Assembly (NCBI GenBank): GCA_031296755.1
Contig: JAUMMZ010000025.1
Location: forward strand, 87,862-151,861
Reading direction: 5' to 3'
DNA length: 64,000 nucleotides
Origin: Collinsella sp.
Lineage (GTDB): Bacteria > Actinomycetota > Coriobacteriia > Coriobacteriales > Coriobacteriaceae
The position numbers and the translations under genes were made by a program. Numbering within the stretch: the first letter of the stretch is position 1; each line of letters opens with the position of its first letter. The notes beneath the pieces are model-generated. The model saw only the letters and a list, made by a program, of their open reading frames with translations, ran no database searches and was not told where the DNA came from. Positions 28,201-35,387 of the stretch are shown here, in pieces.

Positions 28201-29974
28201 GAGTCTTAAAGCCCACGCGGTCAATCGCGCAAATGTGGTCAAACTCATCCTCGCTCAGCAGCGGGCGCTCCAAGCGCACCAGCTGGCAGGCCGTGCGGGA
28301 GTCCTCGAGCAGGTTGCCGTGGTTGCCCAGGTAGAGCGTGGTCGAGGTGACCATATGCTCGCGAAGGGCGTCGATGGGCGGGTTCGTGACCTGGGCGAAC
28401 AGTTGATAGAAGTAGTCAAAGAACGAACGCGTCTTCTTGGACAGGCAGGCCAGCGGCGCATCGATACCCATCGAGGCGAGCGGGGCCTTGCCCTGCTGGG
28501 CCATGGGACGCACGACCTCGTCAACATCATCCCAGTGATACCCGAGCTTGGCCATGCGCACGGCGGCGGGCACCTCGGCGTCCTCGGCGGGCGTTGTCGC
28601 AACGGGCTCATTGAGCGCGGCAACGGTCAGCGTCTCCTCGGCAATCCAGTCGCGGTAGGGCTTTTCCTTGGCATAGCGGGCGCGCAACTCGTCGTTGTAG
28701 ATCACGCGGCCGCGGGCAAAATCGACCTCGAGCATCTGGCCCGGCCCCAGACAGCCGCTCGTCAGGATGTTCTCGGGGCTTACCTCGATGGTGCCCACCT
28801 CGCTTGCCAGCATAAAGCGACCGTCGCGCGTCACATAGTAGCGGGCGGGACGCAAGCCGTTGCGATCGAGGGCGGCACCCAGGGTACGGCCGTCGGTAAA
28901 GACGATAGCGGCAGGACCGTCCCACGGCTCCATGAGCATGGACTGGTAAGCGTCGTAGGCGCGGCGCTCCTCACTCAGGCTGTCGTTGTGATCCCACGGC
29001 TCGGGCAACAACATGGACGCGGCACGCGTGAGCGGGCGACCGTTCATGACCAGGAACTCAAGCACGTTGTCCAGAATCGCGGAATCGGAGCCCTCGCGGT
29101 TGATGATGGGCATCACGCGCTCAAGATCGTGCTGCAGCACGGGACTGTACAGGTTGGGCTCGCGGGCGCGGATCCAGTTGACGTTGCCCTTGAGGGTGTT
29201 GATCTCGCCGTTGTGGATGATAAAGCGGTTGGGGTGCGCACGCTCCCAACTGGGCGTGGTGTTGGTGGAGTAGCGCGAGTGGACGAGCGCCACGGCCGTC
29301 TTGACGGCGGCGTCGTTGAGATCGATGAAGAAGCGGCGCATCTGCGTGGCGACCAGCATGCCCTTGTACACGATGGTGCGCGAGCTCATGGAGCACACGT
29401 AGAAGATCTTGTCGCGCAGGGCGAACTCGGCGTCGGCCTTCTTTTCGATGGTGCGGCGGCACACATACAGACGGCGCTCGAAGGCGTCGCCCGCCGCCGT
29501 GTCGTCAGGGCGGCCCAGGAAGGCCTGCAGGATGGTAGGCATGCAGGCGCGTGCTGTCTCGCCCAGGTCGTGCGGGTCGACCGGCACCTCGCGCCAAAAG
29601 AGCAGCGGCACGCCGGCCTCGGCGCAGCCCTCCTCAAACACGCGACGGGCATCCTCTACGCCCTTGTCGTCCTGCGGGAAGAACAGCATGGCCACGCCAT
29701 AGTCGCCCTCTGCCGGCAGAATCTGGCCGCACTTTTGGGCCTCTTTGCGGAAAAAGTGATGCGGAACCTGGAACAGGATGCCAGCGCCGTCGCCGGTGTT
29801 CTTCTCGAGTCCCGTGCCGCCGCGGTGCTCCAAGTTGACCAGAATGGACAGCGCATCGTCCAGAATCTGGTGATGGCGCTCGCCGTTGATATCGGCAAGC
29901 GCGCCGATGCCACATGCATCGTGGTCGAATTCGGGGCGATAAAGGCCCTGCTGCTGAGCGGAATCTGCCTGCAT
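25277..29974 (-). CDS. gltB: Glutamate synthase large subunit
   Basis: Transfers the amide of glutamine to 2-oxoglutarate, making two glutamates. 1565 residues. The class II glutaminase domain begins with ACGIGALADINGERHH, where Cys22 or so becomes the N-terminal nucleophile after propeptide removal. Then come the central domain, the FMN-binding synthase domain (NSGEGGEDPRR, GEGGHLPGKKV, SGHNGGSGAAARDSIWHAGLPLE), the [3Fe-4S] Cys cluster (CLMQRDCQQDTCPAG) and the C-terminal beta-helix (GATSGRGFINGLAGQRF). Start is fixed by GGGGAGG six bases upstream. In an operon with gltD. With the PTS and hydrogenase genes this indicates ammonia assimilation during fermentation (context inference). Confidence 0.96.
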   Translation of the reverse strand: MQADSAQQQGLYRPEFDHDACGIGALADINGERHHQILDDALSILVNLEHRGGTGLEKNTGDGAGILFQVPHHFFRKEAQKCGQILPAEGDYGVAMLFFPQDDKGVEDARRVFEEGCAEAGVPLLFWREVPVDPHDLGETARACMPTILQAFLGRPDDTAAGDAFERRLYVCRRTIEKKADAEFALRDKIFYVCSMSSRTIVYKGMLVATQMRRFFIDLNDAAVKTAVALVHSRYSTNTTPSWERAHPNRFIIHNGEINTLKGNVNWIRAREPNLYSPVLQHDLERVMPIINREGSDSAILDNVLEFLVMNGRPLTRAASMLLPEPWDHNDSLSEERRAYDAYQSMLMEPWDGPAAIVFTDGRTLGAALDRNGLRPARYYVTRDGRFMLASEVGTIEVSPENILTSGCLGPGQMLEVDFARGRVIYNDELRARYAKEKPYRDWIAEETLTVAALNEPVATTPAEDAEVPAAVRMAKLGYHWDDVDEVVRPMAQQGKAPLASMGIDAPLACLSKKTRSFFDYFYQLFAQVTNPPIDALREHMVTSTTLYLGNHGNLLEDSRTACQLVRLERPLLSEDEFDHICAIDRVGFKTRRFRAVYRRDAGEGALQAALKQLAEDVEAAVRNGVNIVVLSDRAAAGEVPVPSLLAVGCVHNHLIRAGVRTFADIVVECGDAVSPHDFAALVGYSASGIYPYNAHACIRDLAARGDLDVTAEQGIANYNKAATAGIVSIMSKMGISTVQSYHSAQIFEAVGFTPEFVNAYFVGTVSRVGGMGVEDVEREQNERYDAALAILKSPAPDQLPTLGLTKWRPFGGEDHLIDPQTVCLLQTACREDSYDTFKEYSARLHRTGRAVRLRDLLDFDASGRTPVALDEVEPALNIVRRFNTGAMSYGSISKEAHECMAIAMNRLHGRSNSGEGGEDPRRETPLANGDSKNSAIKQVASARFGVTSRYLCSAFEIQIKMAQGAKPGEGGHLPGKKVYPWIAEVRQSTPGIGLISPPPHHDIYSIEDLAELIFDLKNANPGARVSVKLVSEAGVGTIATGVAKGAADKILISGHNGGSGAAARDSIWHAGLPLELGLAEAQQTLLQNGLRSRVVLEADGKLMDGTDVAVACLLGAEEFGFATMPLISMGCLMQRDCQQDTCPAGIATQNCRLRHGFRGKPEHVEHFMLFVAEQLREVMARLGFRTIDEMVGHPECLRQIEVPGNRKANLLDLSPVLASATCEFGAHIPGADGRHFLPQMAADSELGKTLDSTLFVPYTADARAHLRPIRFHADIANVNRCVGTILGNAVTKAHPEGLPAGSITIDCDGSAGQSFGAFLPRGVTLNVCGDANDYFGKGLSGGEVSVRPNPRATYKFDENIIVGNVAFFGATSGRGFINGLAGQRFGVRNSGATVVVEGCGNHGCEYMTGGLALILGEVGQNFAAGMTGGVAYVYDQYGTLDARVNHESVELKAPTADELAQIRKLIQEHVDATQSPRGIKLLYSFETMSKHFVKVIPTEYERVLAIVAAAEGAGKTHAQAEELAFDIVTGRASAEDVARFDVAGGAADAATAAASSVASTKKEA

Positions 29975-30117
29975 CGCGATCCTCCCCTAGATATTTAGAC
30001 AGTCAGTTGACTAGGCATACTAGGAGCATCGCCGGCCCGTTGTGTTTCTCACCCGTTTCGAAACAATCGCGTAACGCACGCAACAAATGGTCTCCCGGGG
30101 ACGGCAGGGCTGTGTAT

Positions 30118-30256
30118 TGTCTCGATCTGTAACACGAGGAGCCCATTTGGACGTCTAACTGTTACAGATTGAGATTTTCTGCAGGACGGATGCCGTTTGT
30201 CTAAATCTGTAACAGATAGAGCCAACTTCGGCCCCCAGATGTTACAGATTGAGACA
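30118..30256. repeat. Two-unit palindrome array (family 1)
   Basis: Units at 30118-30176 and 30198-30256, period 80 bp, upstream of gltB. Arms match the family, the first slightly decayed (GAGATTT end). The gap 29975-30117 shows no other clear structure apart from GTTTCGAAAC near 30055. Confidence 0.85.
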
Positions 30257-30262
30257 ATTCCC

Positions 30263-30346
30263 TTGGTGCAAAGGGGTGGTGCAAAGGGGTCAGGTTTGTT
30301 TGCACCACGTTGGTGCAGATTAACCTGACCCCAATGCACCAATCTG
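30263..30346. repeat. TTGGTGCA intergenic repeat (family 3)
   Basis: TTGGTGCAAAGGGG (partly duplicated), GGTCAGGTTTGTTTGCACCA and the inverted TTGGTGCAGATTAACCTGACC...TGCACCAA. It lies just after the stop of the membrane ferredoxin gene and could form the 3' hairpin of its transcript. Confidence 0.8.
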
Positions 30347-30357
30347 GCCTGCCTGCG

Positions 30358-31188
30358 CTACAAGGCCTTTTTGGGGCAGACCTTCGTGCACTCCATACAC
30401 AGGATGCACTCCGTGCCGTTGCGACGGTCGAGCGAATTGTCCGTCACGTCCACATCCATCGGGCAAATCTTGCGACACTTACCGCACGAGATGCATTTGT
30501 CCTTATCACAGGTAACGCGCACGACCGCCCGCTTGGACATGGGCTTTAAAAACACCGTCACCGGGCAGATGTACTTGCAAAACGCGCGATTGTCCTTAAG
30601 GGCAAACGCGAGCGCGATGCCCACCACGTAATAGATCACATTACCCACGATAAAGGCAATCCACATAATGTCGGCGAGGTTGGGAACGCCCAGAAGAAAC
30701 AGCGCACCCACAAATGCGAGCGACGCCACAAAGGTCACGTAGCGCAGCCAGCCAAACGACCGACGCTCGTGCGTTGCAGGCACCTTGTACGGCAGCAAAT
30801 CGAGCACCATCGCCGTCCAACACGCATAGCCGCACCAACCGCGGCCAAATACAAGCGGCCCAAAGACCTTGGCCACGGCGTAATGAATGGTCGCCGCCTC
30901 AAAAGAAACCAGGAAGAGGTAGTACCAAAAGCCCTCGATCTGCATATTCTCATGACACAGAAAGCCCAGGTAGACGAGCATATATGTGCCGATAGCAAAC
31001 TGAACGGCATGACGCGCGTACCTCCAGTTGGCAAGGTAGAGCGCCGTGCCCGTGGCCAGCGCCGTGCCAATGTAGGAGAAATTGCCCAGATAGAACAGGT
31101 TACCCGTGGCACGCCACAGCACGATGGCGACCGCCTCAAACACAAGCCACAGGAGCGCGGGAACCTTGTACTTTGCAATGCGATTCAT
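30358..31188 (-). CDS. Membrane 4Fe-4S protein, NapH/RnfC-like electron carrier
   Basis: 276 residues. Six or so hydrophobic segments fill the first 200 residues, with a WCGYACW motif in the middle and FCKYICPVT near the end of the membrane part. Two C-terminal ferredoxin clusters follow: CISCGKCRKICPMDV and CILCMECTKVCPKKAL. This is the layout of NapH/CcoG-like proteins that pass electrons between membrane and cytoplasm. Start at 31188 has AAAGG seven bases before; a longer frame to 31308 lacks this. No partner genes are adjacent, so the redox partner is unknown. Confidence 0.85.
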   Translation of the reverse strand: MNRIAKYKVPALLWLVFEAVAIVLWRATGNLFYLGNFSYIGTALATGTALYLANWRYARHAVQFAIGTYMLVYLGFLCHENMQIEGFWYYLFLVSFEAATIHYAVAKVFGPLVFGRGWCGYACWTAMVLDLLPYKVPATHERRSFGWLRYVTFVASLAFVGALFLLGVPNLADIMWIAFIVGNVIYYVVGIALAFALKDNRAFCKYICPVTVFLKPMSKRAVVRVTCDKDKCISCGKCRKICPMDVDVTDNSLDRRNGTECILCMECTKVCPKKAL

Positions 31189-31330
31189 CCGAGGGCCTTT
31201 CTGCGTCGTAACCTTTCCTGCCATTATGCGCGCGGTCGGCTGAAGTGCGGGCGCAGTTCGATGACTCGGCATGTAAGGATTTTGCAGACAGCATGGGCGC
31301 GCCGACATGTGCCGCTTCCCTCCCGCCGAA

Positions 31331-31469
31331 CATCTCGATCTGTAACAGTTAAGCCCAATTTCGGTGTCCAGATGTTACAGATCGAGATGTTTTCGAGAGA
31401 CGGTTCCGAATGTCTCAACCTGTAACACGAAGAGCTAGTTTTTGCTGCCAACTGTTACAGATCGAGACA
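31331..31469. repeat. Two-unit palindrome array (family 1)
   Basis: Units at 31331-31389 and 31411-31469, period 80. The first shares CCAATTTCGGTGTCCAGA in its centre with the single unit at 33800, so those two are recent copies of each other. Confidence 0.85.
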
Positions 31470-31487
31470 TTCCGTCCCCACTCCCAT

Positions 31488-31554
31488 TTGGTACAAGGGG
31501 GTCAGGTAAATCTGCACCACCTTGGTGCAAACAAACCTGACCTCCTTGCACCAA
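31488..31554. repeat. TTGGTGCA intergenic repeat (family 3)
   Basis: A compact 67-bp copy: TTGGTACAAGGGGGTCAGGT ... TGCACCA, CC, TTGGTGCAAACAAACCTGAC ... TGCACCAA. This copy best shows the unit boundaries. It lies between the membrane ferredoxin gene and gpmA. Confidence 0.82.
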
Positions 31555-31668
31555 TCTTGGCTAAAACCACATTTTTGTTAGTCTTGGTTAACTTCCTAGC
31601 CTAAAACGGGTATCCTTTGCGGCGTCAAGCAAACGGCACGGACGCCGTACCAGATCAAGGAGGCCCCC

Positions 31669-32442
31669 ATGGCGCACCAAACAGACCAGCAGACGATGCA
31701 ACTCATCCTTATCCGTCACGGAGAATCCGAGTGGAACAGGCTCAACTTGTTCACCGGCTGGACCGATGTCGAGCTCACCGACACGGGCCGCGAAGAGGCA
31801 GCAGCAGGCGGCCGCGCCCTCAAGGAGGCTGGTTTTGACTTTGACATCTGCTACACCTCGCGCCTCAAGCGCGCGATCCACACCCTCAACATCGTGCTCG
31901 GCCAGATGGACCGCGAGTGGCTGCCCGTCATCAAGTCCTGGAAGCTCAACGAGCGCCACTACGGTGCGCTGCAGGGTCTCAACAAGGCCGATGCCGCAGC
32001 CGAACACGGCGACGAGCAGGTACTCATCTGGCGCCGCTCCTTCGACGTCTGCCCGCCGGCGCTCGAGCCGGGCGACGCGCGCGACCCCCACGCCCAGGAG
32101 CAATACCGCGACATCGCGCCTGACCAGCTGCCCTACACCGAGTGCCTCAAGGACACGATCGCCCGCGCCTGGCCCTATTTTGAGGACGAGATTCGTCCCC
32201 AGATGCTCGCCGGCAAACGCGTGCTCATCGCCGCGCACGGCAACTCCCTGCGCTCACTCGTCATGAAGTTCGAACATCTCACACCCGAGAAAATCCTCAA
32301 GGTCAACATCCCCACCGGCGTACCGCTCGTCTATACCTTCGACACCGATTTCAACGTTCTCGATAAGCGCTACATCGGTGACCCGGCGACCATCGCCGCC
32401 AAGATCGACGCCGTTGCCAATCAGGGCAAGGCGCACAAGTAG
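31669..32442 (+). CDS. gpmA: 2,3-bisphosphoglycerate-dependent phosphoglycerate mutase
   Basis: Glycolytic enzyme interconverting 3- and 2-phosphoglycerate. The phospho-histidine motif LIRHGESEWN is followed by TGWTDVELTDTG, YTSRLKRAIHT, ERHYGALQGLNK and the second catalytic His in AAHGNSLR, all expected of the dPGM family. 257 residues, slightly longer at the N-terminus than E. coli GpmA (MAHQTDQQT). Ribosome site AAGGAGG six bases upstream supports that start. Cytoplasmic. Confidence 0.95.
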   Translation: MAHQTDQQTMQLILIRHGESEWNRLNLFTGWTDVELTDTGREEAAAGGRALKEAGFDFDICYTSRLKRAIHTLNIVLGQMDREWLPVIKSWKLNERHYGALQGLNKADAAAEHGDEQVLIWRRSFDVCPPALEPGDARDPHAQEQYRDIAPDQLPYTECLKDTIARAWPYFEDEIRPQMLAGKRVLIAAHGNSLRSLVMKFEHLTPEKILKVNIPTGVPLVYTFDTDFNVLDKRYIGDPATIAAKIDAVANQGKAHK

Positions 32443-32517
32443 CCCCATCTCGAACCATGCGCGCGGCGCCGTACGACCCCGGTGCGACGCCGCGCCGCCC
32501 GCACGCAGGAGCTCACC

Positions 32518-33774
32518 ATGCTCAACCATCTCAAACATCATTTTGGCTCCCGACGCACCGGCGGTCACGGAGGCCTAGACATTGCACGGCATATCGGTCC
32601 CGGACTGCTTGTCACCGTCGGCTTTATCGATCCGGGCAACTGGGCCTCCAACATGGCCGCGGGCTCGCAGTTTGGCTACGCGCTACTGTGGGTGGTCACC
32701 CTGTCCACGATCATGCTGATCGTCTTGCAGCACAACGCGGCGCACCTGGGCATCGCCACGGGCGTCTGCCTTGCCGAGGCCACGACCCGCTATCTCCCCC
32801 GCATCGTCGGACGCGCCGTGCTCGCCAGTGCATACCTCGCAACCGTCGCCACCGCCATGGCCGAGGTCCTGGGCGGCGCGATCGCACTCCAGATGCTCTT
32901 TGGGCTACCCGTGCGCGCCGGCTGTGTCATCGTGGCGGCGGCATCGATGGCGATGCTCATGACGAGCTCCTACAAACGTGCCGAGCGCTGGATTATCGCC
33001 TTCGTCGGCATAGTGGGCCTGTCGTTTTTGGCCGAGCTCGCGCTGGTCAAGGTCGACTGGCCGCAAGCCGCCACAAGTTGGATCACGCCCGGCATACCCA
33101 CCGGCTCAGCCGCCATCGTCGTCAGCATCCTGGGTGCGGTCGTCATGCCCCACAACCTCTTTCTGCACTCCGAGGTCATCCAGTCCATGCACTTCGAAGG
33201 CCAAGGCGAGCAGGTTATCGAGGAGCGCCTGCGCTACGAGCTCTTCGACACACTCTTTTCGATGGGTGTGGGCTGGGCAATCAACTCGGCAATGGTCATC
33301 CTAGCCGCGACGACTTTCTTTGCCCACGGCATCGTCGTAGACGACCTCGCCGTCGCGGCCGCCACGCTCTCCCCCATCCTGGGCCCGGCAAGCTCGATCA
33401 TCTTTGCCGTAGCGCTGCTGTTCGCGGGCCTCTCGAGTAGTGTGACGGCGGGCATGGCGGCTGGCACCATTACGGCCGGCATGTTCGACGAGGAATACGA
33501 CATCCACGACCGACACTCATCGATTGGCGTGGCGCTCTGCTTTGCCGGCGCAGTCGCCGCCTGCTTGGTCGTTTCGAATCCTTTTGAGGGTCTCATCTGG
33601 AGCCAGGCGCTGCTGTCGCTCCAGCTGCCGATCACGGTCTTCGTACTTATACGACTCACCAGCTCGCGCCGCGTCATGGGCAAATACGCCAACTCGCGCC
33701 CGCTCAACGCGCTGCTCATAGGTATCGGCGTCGTCGTAACGGCACTCGATGCCGTGCTATTGACCGGGATGTGA
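32518..33774 (+). CDS. mntH: NRAMP-family Mn2+/Fe2+ transporter
   Basis: Proton-coupled divalent metal importer, 418 residues, eleven hydrophobic segments. The metal-binding motifs are intact: DPGNWASN in TM1 and MPHNLFLHS in TM6. Start ATG 32518 is behind AGGAG; the longer frame beginning at 32482 overlaps an RBS-free stretch. It follows gpmA by 75 bp on the same strand and may be co-transcribed with it; phosphoglycerate mutases of the other type need Mn, but this one does not, so the pairing may have no metabolic meaning. Confidence 0.92.
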   Translation: MLNHLKHHFGSRRTGGHGGLDIARHIGPGLLVTVGFIDPGNWASNMAAGSQFGYALLWVVTLSTIMLIVLQHNAAHLGIATGVCLAEATTRYLPRIVGRAVLASAYLATVATAMAEVLGGAIALQMLFGLPVRAGCVIVAAASMAMLMTSSYKRAERWIIAFVGIVGLSFLAELALVKVDWPQAATSWITPGIPTGSAAIVVSILGAVVMPHNLFLHSEVIQSMHFEGQGEQVIEERLRYELFDTLFSMGVGWAINSAMVILAATTFFAHGIVVDDLAVAAATLSPILGPASSIIFAVALLFAGLSSSVTAGMAAGTITAGMFDEEYDIHDRHSSIGVALCFAGAVAACLVVSNPFEGLIWSQALLSLQLPITVFVLIRLTSSRRVMGKYANSRPLNALLIGIGVVVTALDAVLLTGM

Positions 33775-33799
33775 CGGACGGCGCATTCGCTCAAGAAAA

Positions 33800-33858
33800 C
33801 ATCTCGATCTGTAACATCTAGATCCAATTTCGGTGTCCAGATGTTACAAATCGAGACA
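33800..33858. repeat. 59-bp palindromic unit, single copy (family 1)
   Basis: Last copy of family 1 in the window, after mntH. One arm has TGTTACAAATCGAGACA. Centre near-identical to that of the unit at 31331. Confidence 0.82.
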
Positions 33859-33898
33859 ATCGGACAAATACGATCCCCTTGCACCAACCAATACAAAA

Positions 33899-33928
33899 GG
33901 ACCCCGGCCGCATATTCGACCGGGGCCC
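33899..33928. terminator. Terminator between mntH and rubredoxin genes
   Basis: GGACCCCGG/CCGGGGCCC stem, 12-nt loop, with AAAAGG before and CCTT after; on the minus strand CCTTTTG follows. Serves the convergent mntH and rubredoxin genes. Confidence 0.78.
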
Positions 33929-33970
33929 TTGGACAGAGCCATGTTCGGCTAATCGCCGTGTATCTGCGAG

Positions 33971-34114
33971 TTACTCCTCGACGAGCTCAAACTCATCGGG
34001 ACCGACGCCGCACACCGGGCACACGTAGTCCTCGGGCAGCTCGGGCGTATCGACCTCGACCTCGTAACCGCAAACGGTACACACAAACTTATAGGTCTTC
34101 TTCTCCTCAGCCAT
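33971..34114 (-). CDS. Rubredoxin
   Basis: A 47-residue iron protein, [20 protein letters not shown]..., with the two Cys pairs CTVCGY and CPVCGVGP that hold a single iron. Slightly shorter than most rubredoxins (about 52-54) and lacking the usual central Trp-rich loop, but the ligand pattern, acidic C-terminus (FELVEE) and a strong start (GGAG before ATG) make it convincing. It has its own promoter and lies 90 bp after the flavin reductase gene on the same strand, suggesting the two exchange electrons, perhaps in O2 or peroxide detoxification (inference). Confidence 0.88.
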   Translation of the reverse strand: MAEEKKTYKFVCTVCGYEVEVDTPELPEDYVCPVCGVGPDEFELVEE

Positions 34115-34158
34115 GATGTTCTCCTCTCGAACGTGACTGCTGATGTACTTCGCTTATT

Positions 34159-34186
34159 AGTATAGGTTCTCAATAATATAATGCAA
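34159..34186 (-). promoter_or_regulatory. Rubredoxin promoter
   Basis: Minus strand: -35 TTGCAT (34181-34186), 16-bp spacer, -10 TATACT (34159-34164), about 45 bp before the ATG at 34114. AT-rich compared with surroundings. Confidence 0.65.
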
Positions 34187-34203
34187 GTGTTTTTAGAGCA
34201 TTT

Positions 34204-34707
34204 CTATCCCTGATACGAAGATGCCTTGGGCGGCGTCTTGCCCTTCAGGACCTTGTGGTAGTAATCGTAGGTAAGCGGTGTCTCGTCGCTCAGGCGCTCG
34301 GCATCCTCGACCTCGCCGATAAACAGCAGATGCGTACCCACATCCACAGTGTCAATCAAGCGGCAGCTAAACAGCGCCGCCGCGTGTTCAGGCACATAGG
34401 GCATGCCCAGAGCCGTCTCGCGGGTCTCATACTTGGCAAACTTGTCGTACTCGCTGCTGGTGCGGAACCCAAAGTTACCGATGTAGAGCATGTCGGCCGT
34501 CTGATCGATCACAGTCAGCGCGAAGGCCTTGGCCGATGCGATGACACTCGAGGTGACGTTGTCCTTGTTTACGGCAACCGAAATGCGCGGCGGCATGGAC
34601 GTCACCTGCACCGCCGTGTTGATGACGCAGCCGGCGCGCAGCCCGTCTGCCGCGGCGCTCACCACGTACAGACCGCTCGGCATGGTAAAGAATGCAGTTT
34701 TGTCCAT
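34204..34707 (-). CDS. Flavin reductase-like (flavoredoxin) protein
   Basis: A 167-residue FMN-binding split-barrel protein of the flavin-reductase family. Characteristic segments are MPSGLYVVSAA, VTSMPPRISVAVNKDN near the flavin site, and HLLFIGEVEDAE; the C-terminus YDYYHKVLKGKTPPKA matches proteins often found as, or fused with, rubredoxin partners (high-molecular-weight rubredoxin). Start ATG 34707 is behind GGGGAG; a long upstream frame to 34902 runs through a terminator and a repeat and is not used. Likely reduces FMN or rubredoxin with NAD(P)H (inference). Confidence 0.85.
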   Translation of the reverse strand: MDKTAFFTMPSGLYVVSAAADGLRAGCVINTAVQVTSMPPRISVAVNKDNVTSSVIASAKAFALTVIDQTADMLYIGNFGFRTSSEYDKFAKYETRETALGMPYVPEHAAALFSCRLIDTVDVGTHLLFIGEVEDAERLSDETPLTYDYYHKVLKGKTPPKASSYQG

Positions 34708-34758
34708 AACAATCACTCCCCTAACCCGGGTTGGAACCTCATGGATGTATGTACCCAC

Positions 34759-34789
34759 AAAAAAGGCGACGCCCATAACGGACGCCGCC
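34759..34789 (-). terminator. Terminator of the smpB operon
   Basis: On the minus strand GGCGGCGTCC ... GGGCGTCGCC followed by TTTTTTG. It separates smpB from the flavin reductase gene. Confidence 0.8.
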
Positions 34790-34837
34790 CCATACACATA
34801 TGTGCCAAGATTGCAGGTCAGCCAAGTCCCTCCACCA

Positions 34838-34904
34838 AGTTGCGGTGAAATAGTTCCTGCTTGTCGGCTATTTGGCCTCAAACAGGAGCTATTCCACCGC
34901 AACT
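34838..34904. repeat. 67-bp TTGCGGTG inverted repeat (family 2)
   Basis: Arms AGTTGCGGTGAAATAGTTCC and its near-complement GGAGCTATTCCACCGCAACT. Other copies: 8949-9015, 44009-44076 and 58045-58111. All are intergenic and 67-68 bp. Confidence 0.88.
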
Positions 34905-34916
34905 TATGAAGGGTGG

Positions 34917-35387
34917 TCAGCGATTACGCTCCTTAAGCGCGCGGTCAATCTCGCGCTGAACGTCGCGCTTGGCCATGTCTTCGCGCTTGTCGTAAAGCTT
35001 TTTGCCTCGACCCAGGCCCAGCAGCAGTTTTACGCGGCCGTCGGTATTAAAGTACAGCTCCAGCGGCACCAGGGCATAGCCGCGATTGCGTAGCTTACCG
35101 TCGAGAAAATCAATCTCCTTGCGGTGCAGCAGCAGACGTCGACGGCGGTCGGGATCGCGATTCCACACGCCACCATGGCTATAGGGATGGATATGCAAGC
35201 CCACGAGCCAGCACTCACCGCCACGGATGAGCGCAAAGGTGTCGGTGATCTGGCAGGCGCGCTCGCGAATCGACTTGACCTCGGTGCCGCTCAGTTCAAT
35301 GCCGCACTCAAAGGTCTCATCGATAAAGTACTCGTGATGTGCCGAACGATTCTTGGAGATGAGCTTGCGCTCGCGCTTACTGGGCAT
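34917..35387 (-). CDS. smpB: SsrA-binding protein SmpB
   Basis: Partner of tmRNA in rescue of stalled ribosomes. 156 residues with NRSAHHEYFIDETFECGIELSGTEVKSIR, LHIHPY, and the basic tail ending KRDVQREIDRALKERNR, as expected. Start ATG 35387 has AGGAGG six bases upstream and overlaps the end of the TPR gene by 11 bp, implying coupled translation. Confidence 0.95.
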   Translation of the reverse strand: MPSKRERKLISKNRSAHHEYFIDETFECGIELSGTEVKSIRERACQITDTFALIRGGECWLVGLHIHPYSHGGVWNRDPDRRRRLLLHRKEIDFLDGKLRNRGYALVPLELYFNTDGRVKLLLGLGRGKKLYDKREDMAKRDVQREIDRALKERNR

